DNA from: Faeciplasma avium
GTDB lineage: Bacteria; Bacillota; Clostridia; Oscillospirales; Ruminococcaceae
Direction of reading: 5' to 3'
Assembly: GCA_018713505.1 (NCBI GenBank)
Contig: DVOL01000027.1
Span: 1 to 6,398 of the forward strand
Length of the DNA: 6,398 bases
A program made the position numbers and the translations under genes. A model generated the notes under the pieces. That model was given only the letters and a program-made list of their open reading frames with translations, searched no databases and was not told the DNA's origin. The first letter of the stretch is position 1. Every line of letters starts with the position of its first letter. Of this stretch, positions 1 through 4,711 are shown in pieces.

Positions 1-993
1 CTATCCCTCCATCCTCATTAGGACCTCCTTTGCTGCTTCCTTAGCGAGGGCTTTGATGGCTTTTTCGCTGCCGTCTGTGTTCATAAGCTCCTGCTTAGCT
101 TCCAGCAACGGCATGATAACGCTCGGAACATGAGCCTTCCAGGTGATATACATACCGCTGACATCCTCATCAGGAGCAGGATAGGAATACAGCTGCCACT
201 CGTTTGAAAGCTCGGAGGTCTTATTCATGTAATCGAAAACCTCCTCAAGGAACCTGACGGCTTCCTTCTTGTGCTCAGAGTATGGGCTGAGGATAACATA
301 GTCCTCAAAGGTGTATTTGTAGTCAACCTCGGCAAGGGGCAGCTCAACCTCGTCACCGCCCTTTTCATACATCTTTGCAAAGACCTCGCTGAGCTTGCTT
401 CCGTCTTTATCCCTAAACTCGCCGCTAAGGACATCAACATTGTCCTTGATATAATTGATAAACAAGGGACTGTTATACATAAAGATAGTGTTGTCCATAT
501 ACCTGGATTCACACGGGACACCAAAATAGTCTCCCTCGTAAGCGGCGACGCTTTTAGTATAATTATTGCCCTCAATCCTTTCCCTTAGGCTCGGATATGC
601 GCTTAAATCCTCATAATATCCGCCACGGACATAATTATGAATATCCAAGGTAATCGTCAAAAAGATGTCAATAGACTTGTCCTCAGACATCAGCTTTGTA
701 TTAAGGGCGTAGGCATCATCCTTATAGTGGACAATCTCTATCCTCATCCCCTCGGATTCCCTTAAATACTCTGCAATCTGCTCTATATAAGGAGAGGCAA
801 GACCGTAATATGCAATTACGAGAGCTTCGGGGTCGTGCTCTGAATCGGCGTCTGATGAATCAGCTTTATTTCCAGCAATCAAATCGTTTTTTGCAAAGCT
901 GTCATCTCCGGCAGGCGCATTAGAGCTGCTGCAGGAGCAAAGGCTTATGATAACCATCAGGGCAGTGACTGCGGCAAGTAGTTTTTTGTGCAT
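1..993 (-). CDS. Short extracellular solute-binding lipoprotein (ABC transporter substrate-binding type)
   Basis: This 330-residue protein is complete: it ends in TAG at the first base of the window. It begins with a lipoprotein signal peptide (MHKK, a hydrophobic stretch at about 5-18, lipobox L18-C19-S20-C21), so it should be lipid-anchored outside the membrane. A Ser/Ala/Asp-rich linker (about 22-55) precedes a fold resembling family 1 solute-binding proteins: ALVIAYYG at 57-64, a YALNTKLMSEDKSIDIFL segment at 95-112, YFGVP at 156-160, and ILSPYSEHKKEAVRFLEEVF at 234-253, the usual 'pieces of a kept site plus terminal helix' pattern. Such proteins usually run about 400-500 residues; here the N-lobe passes almost directly to the C-terminal helices, so a central segment appears missing. 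No permease or ATPase gene lies in the window and the ligand cannot be told. The ATG at 991-993 has GAGGGAG at 1001-1007, seven bases upstream. The alternative is a lipoprotein that keeps the fold but is not a transporter subunit. Confidence 0.75.
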   Translation of the reverse strand: MHKKLLAAVTALMVIISLCSCSSSNAPAGDDSFAKNDLIAGNKADSSDADSEHDPEALVIAYYGLASPYIEQIAEYLRESEGMRIEIVHYKDDAYALNTKLMSEDKSIDIFLTITLDIHNYVRGGYYEDLSAYPSLRERIEGNNYTKSVAAYEGDYFGVPCESRYMDNTIFMYNSPLFINYIKDNVDVLSGEFRDKDGSKLSEVFAKMYEKGGDEVELPLAEVDYKYTFEDYVILSPYSEHKKEAVRFLEEVFDYMNKTSELSNEWQLYSYPAPDEDVSGMYITWKAHVPSVIMPLLEAKQELMNTDGSEKAIKALAKEAAKEVLMRMEG

Positions 994-997
994 AGAA

Positions 998-1069
998 TTA
1001 CTCCCTCGGACCGTAATTACAGGTGTTATACCATGTGCTTCCTGCTGTGATAATCATCATTTTTCTCAT
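998..1069 (-). CDS. Candidate 23-residue peptide translated just ahead of the lipoprotein
   Basis: A small open frame reads MRKMMIITAG then STWYNTCNYGPRE and ends in TAA at 998-1000, four bases before the lipoprotein ATG. Its ATG (1067-1069) follows AAAAAGGAG at 1080-1088 with a 10-base gap. The frame stays open upstream, and a second possible start is TTG at 1133-1135, five bases after GGAAGGAG (1141-1148). That version would have 45 residues and a very basic N-terminal half. The lipoprotein's ribosome binding site lies inside the last two sense codons (AGG GAG), the usual arrangement for translational coupling. The peptide has one Cys, near its C-terminus, and only a short hydrophobic run, so it is not a convincing secreted pheromone or transmembrane peptide. 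I recognise no family. A regulatory leader peptide is the simplest reading; a chance open frame is still possible. Confidence 0.45.
   Translation of the reverse strand: MRKMMIITAGSTWYNTCNYGPRE
1001..1007 (-). promoter_or_regulatory. Ribosome binding site of the lipoprotein, embedded in the small peptide frame
   Basis: GAGGGAG on the minus strand lies seven bases before the ATG at 991-993. It overlaps the final Arg and Glu codons of the 23-residue frame, so ribosomes finishing that frame would sit on the lipoprotein's start region. Confidence 0.7.
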
Positions 1070-1079
1070 AGTATTATAG

Positions 1080-1088
1080 CTCCTTTTT
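1080..1088 (-). promoter_or_regulatory. Ribosome binding site for the small peptide
   Basis: AAAAAGGAG ends ten bases before the ATG at 1067-1069. The gap is slightly long but acceptable for Bacillota. This site favours the 23-residue form; a second site, GGAAGGAG at 1141-1148, would serve a TTG start at 1133-1135 in the same frame. Confidence 0.5.
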
Positions 1089-1184
1089 CGTCTTTTGTTA
1101 TTGGGTCGACTGCGTATAATCCGAATTTTAAACAAACTCACTCCTTCCTGATAATCATCTGCCGGCAATTGTTTTGGTGAATGA

Positions 1185-1196
1185 ACTAAGCTTAGT
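1185..1196. promoter_or_regulatory. Perfect 12-base palindrome at the expected transcription start (operator candidate)
   Basis: ACTAAGCTTAGT is its own reverse complement. It begins about ten bases downstream of the -10 box at 1206-1211, so it covers the expected start point of the minus-strand transcript. A repressor bound here would block the promoter. No regulator of matching specificity can be named from the sequence. Confidence 0.4.
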
Positions 1197-1205
1197 GTTA
1201 CTCTT

Positions 1206-1234
1206 ATTATAGCATACGCATAATTATTTGTCAA
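1206..1234 (-). promoter_or_regulatory. Consensus sigma-A promoter for the small peptide and lipoprotein
   Basis: On the minus strand TTGACA (1229-1234) and TATAAT (1206-1211) are separated by exactly 17 bases. A TGC just before the -10 box adds an extended -10 element. Both hexamers match consensus in full, which suggests strong basal transcription or tight control by a repressor. Confidence 0.85.
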
Positions 1235-1289
1235 TAGTTTTGGCAGGATTGGACTGAAACTGTCAGGTTTAGAAATAAGTTTCTTGTCG

Positions 1290-1335
1290 CCCTGCCGCAG
1301 GAGGGGCTTTAAAATCCAAGGTAAACCCGGCAGGG
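1290..1335. repeat. 8-base inverted repeat with a 30-base loop
   Basis: CCCTGCCG at 1290-1297 pairs perfectly with CGGCAGGG at 1328-1335. Inside the loop, GGGCTTT and AAACCC could extend the pairing imperfectly. No T-run follows it on either strand, so it is not a standard terminator by itself. It lies in non-coding DNA between a gene end and a promoter. Confidence 0.5.
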
Positions 1336-1336
1336 T

Positions 1337-1373
1337 AAAAAAATCTCCCGCAGACGGCTTATCGCCCCGGCGG
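1337..1373 (-). terminator. Possible weak rho-independent terminator of the RNA methyltransferase gene
   Basis: On the minus strand, about 50 bases after the TAA at 1425-1427, a GC-rich sequence (1347-1373) can fold as CCGC with GCGG plus CGG with CCG, with a three-base bulge. GAGA and then seven Ts (1337-1343) follow. The stem is imperfect and four bases separate it from the T-run, so efficiency may be low. Confidence 0.4.
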
Positions 1374-1424
1374 AAGGATATTATCTGGATATTGTATGTA
1401 CGAGCAGTCTTATTGCGGACGCCA

Positions 1425-2264
1425 TTACCTTTTTCTTAGCTGCCAGAAGGCGATAGCTCCTGCCGCAGCGACATTCAGGGAGTCAACGCCGCAGGACATC
1501 GGAATCCTGACCACATAATCGCTTTTAGCTATTGTGTTCTCACAAAGCCCGTAGCCCTCCGAGCCAAGGATAACGGCAAGCCGCTTCGACTCTAAAAGCC
1601 TTTTTGAATCAAGACCCACCGAGTCCTCTCTCAGCGCCATTGCGGCTGTCTCAAAGCCAAGACGGTGCAAAAGCTCTATCCCGCTTTTAAGCCACTCGTC
1701 ACGGCTGCTCCCTATAAAGGCAAAGGGTATCTTAAAGACGGTCCCCATGCTAACCCTTACAGCCCGCCTGCAAAGCGGGTCGCAGCAGGAGGGGGTAAAG
1801 AGCACTGCGTCCATACCGAGAGCGGCGGCAGACCTCACCAGCGCACCTACATTTACAGAATCCGCTATATCCTCCAAAACGGCTATCCTGGAGGCTCCCC
1901 GGCAGACCTCCTCACAGCTTCTGGCTCTTGGCCGTTTCATCTCGCAGAGCACTCCCCTGTACAGCTCGTACCCTGTCAGCCTGCTAAGAAGGCTCTCGTC
2001 CGCCGTGTAGCAGGGTACTCTTCCTGTCGCCGACTCAAGCCTTTTTAACACTCCCGCCGCCAAGGAGCCGATATGCCGCCTCTCGGTCAAAACCGAGACA
2101 GGCTCCAGCCCGCAGTCGAGCGCAAGCTCTATCACCTTAGGGCTTTCGGCGATGAATATCCCCTTTTCCGGCTCCAGCCTGTTTCTTAGCTGTGCCTCTG
2201 TGAGGCTCACATAGGAACGAAGCCGCTCGTCCTCCAGCTGTGATATCTCGATAATCTCAACCAT
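1425..2264 (-). CDS. TrmH/SpoU-family RNA 2'-O-ribose methyltransferase
   Basis: This 279-residue protein has the layout of SPOUT-class enzymes that transfer a methyl group from S-adenosylmethionine to a ribose 2'-OH in tRNA or rRNA, in the cytoplasm. The N-terminal part (about 1-110) resembles the SpoU substrate-binding domain, with IFIAESPKVIELAL at 36-49. The catalytic knot domain shows motif 1 (VLEDIADSVNVGALVRSAAALG, 129-150, with N138 and R144), SMGTVFKIP (172-180), motif 2 (VILGSEGYGL, 231-240) and motif 3 (RIPM at 253-256 and SLNVAAA at 262-268). These include the residues usually needed for cofactor binding and catalysis, so it should be active. The target nucleotide cannot be fixed from sequence. 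Length is normal for the family. The ATG at 2262-2264 has GGAGG at 2271-2275, six bases away, and its own strong promoter lies just upstream. Confidence 0.92.
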   Translation of the reverse strand: MVEIIEISQLEDERLRSYVSLTEAQLRNRLEPEKGIFIAESPKVIELALDCGLEPVSVLTERRHIGSLAAGVLKRLESATGRVPCYTADESLLSRLTGYELYRGVLCEMKRPRARSCEEVCRGASRIAVLEDIADSVNVGALVRSAAALGMDAVLFTPSCCDPLCRRAVRVSMGTVFKIPFAFIGSSRDEWLKSGIELLHRLGFETAAMALREDSVGLDSKRLLESKRLAVILGSEGYGLCENTIAKSDYVVRIPMSCGVDSLNVAAAGAIAFWQLRKR

Positions 2265-2300
2265 GCCTGCCCTCCAATTTTCAAGTCCTCAAATTATAGT

Positions 2301-2329
2301 ATTATAGCGCCGCCTCCGCCCTAAGTCAA
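2301..2329 (-). promoter_or_regulatory. Sigma-A promoter of the RNA methyltransferase gene
   Basis: TTGACT (2324-2329) and TATAAT (2301-2306) on the minus strand are separated by 17 bases. The methyltransferase is therefore probably transcribed independently of the unknown gene upstream of it. The start codon lies about 35 bases downstream of the -10 box. Confidence 0.8.
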
Positions 2330-2395
2330 CAGCCTGGGAGCGGGGTAATTATGGCTGGAGTCCTGCGGGATAGCCTTCCACATATCCGCACCCAT

Positions 2396-3928
2396 TCATT
2401 CTACGCTTTTATTATTGTTTATTAGGCTGATTTCAAAATCCTCCGCCGTTTTTGCGTTGAAGCTAAGCCTCCACTCCACCCTTTCCTGCGGCTCAAAGGT
2501 AAGAGCAGACAGGGCTGTGTGGGGCTTCTTTTCGCCTCTCGGGACGCCCACAATCACCGAGACGGGACCGTCCGCACCGCCGATAATTCCAACGGCACCT
2601 GCAAAATCGCCATTGGGCGGATTCAGCTTTGACATTTTCGGAGCGTCGCTCTGCCTGACATCGCTCACCGTGAGCTGCATACTGTTAAGCTCCGGCTCAA
2701 GCGTGTACGCCATCTTGACTAAATGTGTAGGGTGCTCGTATCCGTCCGAAGGCTGGCGGCCAAGGCTGAGTGTGTCATGCTCATATTCTGTGACGGTCAG
2801 GGTATGCTCCACATTGGTAACGGGGTGGACAAAGCACACCCTCTCGCCTGCACCTGTCACGCTAAAGCGCTCTCCCGGAACCGTCACGGGACGCTGCTCC
2901 AATTTCAATGCAAGGCTCTTGATGTTCGGCTTTGTTTTGGTCGTCCACGGGAAGCTCATCCGCCGCCATATCCAGCACCCGTCAAGACTGAGTCCGTAGT
3001 GGTTGAGAATATCCCTCATAGATTCCGGCTCATACATTTCATAGCCCTGAACCCAGCCGTTTCCTCTTCCCTGCTTGTTGCGAAGGAGCCTGCCGTTCAC
3101 CAATACGCAGGCACGGTAATCAAATGAAAGCGGATTTTCACCTTCAATCTGCCGCTGCTGTTCGGCGGTCAGTCTGCCCTCATCTCTTTCCGCAAACATC
3201 CACTTAAGGAGAAATGCGTGTACCCTGTCGCTGTCAGCCTCGGCAAATACATCAAGCACTAAGCCCTTAGCACATATGTACGCAGAGGGGACAATCCACT
3301 CATATCCCGCCCAGGAAAATGCCGTATTCAGCGAAAGCTCTTCTCCGGCTCTCTCGCCGCCCTTGCGGTCATGGAGGGAAAAATAGACCTTCCACTCTTT
3401 AGACAGTGGCATCTCATCCTTGGGAATATACTCATAATAGTCCTTTTTATAAGGAATCGTGCTGAAATCAAAGCTATCGTAAATAGCTTTCAGATAGCTG
3501 TGCGGCTCGCCCATCGGAGACAGACCGTATTCCTTTTGCAAACGCAAAGCCTGTTCGTTCGCTATAGTTGTAATGGGATTTTCTTTTGCAAAATCATCGT
3601 ATTGCTCCCGACTCCAGGCGTGTGCCTGCTCGATATACGCTTCGTGTCCGCAAGCCATAAGAAGCCGCAGGAAATCCTCAAAGCTCTTGGCTACTGGAAA
3701 AGCGTGGCGGCCTGCATATCCCATTGGCTCAACCGCAAATACGGTGTCGCCAAGAGACTTTACCGTGCAGTAGTGAATACCGTCCACACCCGTCCAGCCG
3801 ATAATGTTTGCTCCCTTAGGCGTACAGAAGTAGTCGCTTCTTTTCGCTCCCCTCTCAATTCCGAAAGCAGAGAGGTCAAATTTGTTCTTTTTATATTGCT
3901 CGTATAGATATCCGCTCACTTCGTTCAT
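2396..3928 (-). CDS. Uncharacterised 510-residue soluble protein with a GIIGGADGP motif
   Basis: I do not recognise a named function. I start the protein at the ATG at 3926-3928 because GGAGG lies nine bases upstream; an in-frame ATG at 3961 adds 11 residues but has no such site. There is no signal peptide or membrane helix, so it should be cytoplasmic. The N-terminal part (about 30-115) contains GWTGVDGIHYCTV, FAVEPMG and FPVAKSFEDFLRLLMACG, a pattern I associate loosely with SUKH/SMI1-KNR4-like hypothetical proteins of clostridia; this link is a recollection, not a match. The middle is rich in Trp and Tyr. The C-terminal third looks beta-rich, carries AVGIIGGADGPVSVIVG at 445-461, and ends in VEWRLSFNAKTAEDFEISLI. 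The gene has its own promoter, divergent from the Nudix gene. No catalytic residues can be assigned. Confidence 0.8.
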   Translation of the reverse strand: MNEVSGYLYEQYKKNKFDLSAFGIERGAKRSDYFCTPKGANIIGWTGVDGIHYCTVKSLGDTVFAVEPMGYAGRHAFPVAKSFEDFLRLLMACGHEAYIEQAHAWSREQYDDFAKENPITTIANEQALRLQKEYGLSPMGEPHSYLKAIYDSFDFSTIPYKKDYYEYIPKDEMPLSKEWKVYFSLHDRKGGERAGEELSLNTAFSWAGYEWIVPSAYICAKGLVLDVFAEADSDRVHAFLLKWMFAERDEGRLTAEQQRQIEGENPLSFDYRACVLVNGRLLRNKQGRGNGWVQGYEMYEPESMRDILNHYGLSLDGCWIWRRMSFPWTTKTKPNIKSLALKLEQRPVTVPGERFSVTGAGERVCFVHPVTNVEHTLTVTEYEHDTLSLGRQPSDGYEHPTHLVKMAYTLEPELNSMQLTVSDVRQSDAPKMSKLNPPNGDFAGAVGIIGGADGPVSVIVGVPRGEKKPHTALSALTFEPQERVEWRLSFNAKTAEDFEISLINNNKSVE

Positions 3929-3937
3929 GTTAAGGGT

Positions 3938-3942
3938 CCTCC
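3938..3942 (-). promoter_or_regulatory. Ribosome binding site fixing the start of the 510-residue protein
   Basis: GGAGG lies nine bases before the ATG at 3926-3928. The longer in-frame ATG at 3961 has no comparable site at the right distance, so the internal ATG is preferred. Confidence 0.75.
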
Positions 3943-4033
3943 AGCCGTATGCCGGCGACATTCAGCGCCGATACATTATCCTTTCGCACTACGCCGCTCT
4001 TTAATATCCCGCCCGGTACGGCAGAACATATAA

Positions 4034-4062
4034 ATTATACCATCACGCCGGCTAAAGGTCAA
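4034..4062 (-). promoter_or_regulatory. Sigma-A promoter of the 510-residue protein gene
   Basis: On the minus strand TTGACC (4057-4062) and TATAAT (4034-4039) have a 17-base spacer, with TGG directly before the -10 box as an extended -10 element. The leader to the start codon is about 100 bases. Confidence 0.8.
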
Positions 4063-4093
4063 GGCAGGATTGAATTTTGCGGGTAGGCGTGAT
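4042..4093. promoter_or_regulatory. Inverted repeat spanning the divergent promoter pair (shared operator candidate)
   Basis: ATCACGCC at 4042-4049 and GGCGTGAT at 4086-4093 are perfect inverted copies with centres 44 bases apart, about four helical turns. Read in the direction of transcription, each promoter carries GGCGTGAT at or against its -10 box: GGCGTGAT-GG-TATAAT leftwards, and GGCGTGATATAAT rightwards, where the last T is the first T of the -10 box. The phased arrangement would suit one regulator acting on both genes. Confidence 0.45.
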
Positions 4094-4098
4094 ATAAT
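4070..4098 (+). promoter_or_regulatory. Sigma-A promoter of the Nudix gene
   Basis: TTGAAT (4070-4075) and TATAAT (4093-4098) are separated by 17 bases, with TGA directly before the -10 box as an extended -10 element. The -35 box is only seven bases from the -35 box of the opposing promoter. Confidence 0.8.
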
Positions 4099-4099
4099 G

Positions 4100-4120
4100 C
4101 AAATAATAATTTGTGCAAAT
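4100..4120. repeat. Alternating CAAAT/ATTTG half-sites at the Nudix transcription start
   Basis: CAAAT (4100-4104), ATTTG (4109-4113) and CAAAT (4116-4120) form two overlapping small inverted repeats, with gaps of four and two bases. They cover the expected transcription start. They could be an operator or simply AT-rich sequence. Confidence 0.25.
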
Positions 4121-4162
4121 TAAAGCTTGTATAAACACATCAATGCTGACAATAAATTAAGC

Positions 4163-4168
4163 GGAGGG
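4163..4168 (+). promoter_or_regulatory. Ribosome binding site fixing the start of the Nudix gene
   Basis: GGAGGG lies just upstream of the ATG at 4172-4174 (four bases from the GGAGG core). An in-frame TTG at 4127 would add 15 residues but has no ribosome binding site before it, so the ATG is preferred. Confidence 0.75.
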
Positions 4169-4171
4169 AAA

Positions 4172-4618
4172 ATGCGAACAGAAAATGTTGAGCTTACTGT
4201 CTTATGCTTAATTCATAAGGACGGAGAGTACCTATTACAGAATAGGACAAAAAACGATTGGAAAGGGTTTACACTCCCCGGAGGGCATATTGAAGCAGGA
4301 GAGTCTATTGTCGATGCGGTTAAAAGGGAGATGAAGGAGGAAACAGGTCTGACTGTATTAAACCCTCACTTATGCGGTGTTAAACAGTTTCCGATAGAGG
4401 GCGGCAGATATATTGTGTTTCTTTTTGAAGCAACTCAGTTTGAAGGAGAGTTGAAAAGCTCAGAGGAAGGAAAAATGTATTGGATTAAAAAGGCGGAATT
4501 AGAAACCGTAAACCTAGTGAACGATTTTTATGATTTGCTAAGCGTAATGCTTGATGAGAATTTGTCTGAATTCCAATATGTAATTGACGGAGAAAAATGG
4601 AAAGCTGTAAAGAAATAA
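4172..4618 (+). CDS. Nudix hydrolase, MutT-like
   Basis: This 148-residue cytoplasmic protein is a typical single-domain Nudix hydrolase, an enzyme class that cleaves nucleoside diphosphates linked to another group. The Nudix box GX5EX7REXXEEXGU is complete: G38, E44, R52-E53, E56-E57 and G59-L60, with the three Glu positions that bind metal. It is preceded by WKGFTLPGG (30-38), typical of MutT/8-oxo-dGTP diphosphatase-like members; the true substrate cannot be read from sequence. Length is normal for the family. The gene has its own promoter, divergent from the 510-residue protein gene, and its own terminator, so it is monocistronic. Base composition is unlike its neighbours: hand counts give 21 of 60 G+C at 4201-4260 and 22 of 60 at 4441-4500, against 36 of 60 at 1921-1980 in the methyltransferase gene. 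This hints at a separate origin. Confidence 0.92.
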   Translation: MRTENVELTVLCLIHKDGEYLLQNRTKNDWKGFTLPGGHIEAGESIVDAVKREMKEETGLTVLNPHLCGVKQFPIEGGRYIVFLFEATQFEGELKSSEEGKMYWIKKAELETVNLVNDFYDLLSVMLDENLSEFQYVIDGEKWKAVKK

Positions 4619-4655
4619 GCAGCTTCCCATCTTCCTGATATTTTAACACGCACTG

Positions 4656-4686
4656 CCCTGCTCGGGTTTCCCGAGTGCGGGTTTTT
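4656..4686 (+). terminator. Rho-independent terminator of the Nudix gene
   Basis: CTCGGG and CCCGAG close a TTT loop, and the stem extends through G-T wobbles and CCC/GGG with one bulged base. Five Ts follow at 4682-4686. It begins 37 bases after the stop codon and is well formed for plus-strand transcripts. On the minus strand the hairpin is not followed by a T-run, so it does not clearly terminate the sigma factor gene. Confidence 0.85.
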
Positions 4687-4711
4687 ACATTATGTCACCC
4701 TGCCTTCTTAA

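Larger units (their letters stand above)
1070..1424. other. 355-base stretch without a firm gene, between the methyltransferase gene and the small peptide
   Basis: The part nearest the small peptide (1070-1199) is its untranslated leader, with two ribosome binding sites and a 12-base palindrome at 1185-1196 near the transcription start. A perfect-consensus promoter occupies 1206-1234. From 1235 to 1424 I see no open frame with a ribosome binding site. This part holds an 8-base inverted repeat with a 30-base loop (1290-1335) and a GC-rich hairpin followed by seven Ts on the minus strand (1337-1373). No known riboswitch or structured RNA class was recognised on either strand. Confidence 0.6.

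Noticed and set aside
225..588. Frames of 105-116 residues within the lipoprotein gene
   Set aside because: They overlap the clear lipoprotein frame; composition and missing start signals mark them as shadows.
1001..1069. AgrD-like cyclic autoinducer peptide
   Set aside because: A single Cys near the C-terminus invites the comparison, but there is no adjacent AgrB-like protease, the amphipathic or hydrophobic leader is too short, and the acidic tail typical of the family is absent.
947..1180. 77-residue plus-strand frame
   Set aside because: It lies antisense to the lipoprotein start and small peptide, has no ribosome binding site or family resemblance, and opposes a strong promoter's transcript.
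998..1234. The full 78-residue frame starting at the ATG at 1234
   Set aside because: Its start codon lies within the -35 box of the promoter, upstream of the expected transcript, and has no ribosome binding site. Only the downstream starts at 1135 and 1069 are plausible.
1665..2048. Plus-strand frames within the RNA methyltransferase gene (1665-2048 and 1747-2010)
   Set aside because: They are antisense to a gene with clear catalytic motifs and have no start signals.
2330..2395. Terminator after the 510-residue protein gene
   Set aside because: Only short 4-5 base arms (such as CAGCC with GGCTG) can be paired and no T-run follows on the minus strand.
2415..3907. Several long plus-strand frames (2415-2999, 2723-3127, 3371-3907, 3573-3773)
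   Set aside because: All are antisense to the 510-residue protein gene, lack ribosome binding sites, overlap each other and have low-complexity Ser/Arg/Pro-rich products typical of shadow frames.
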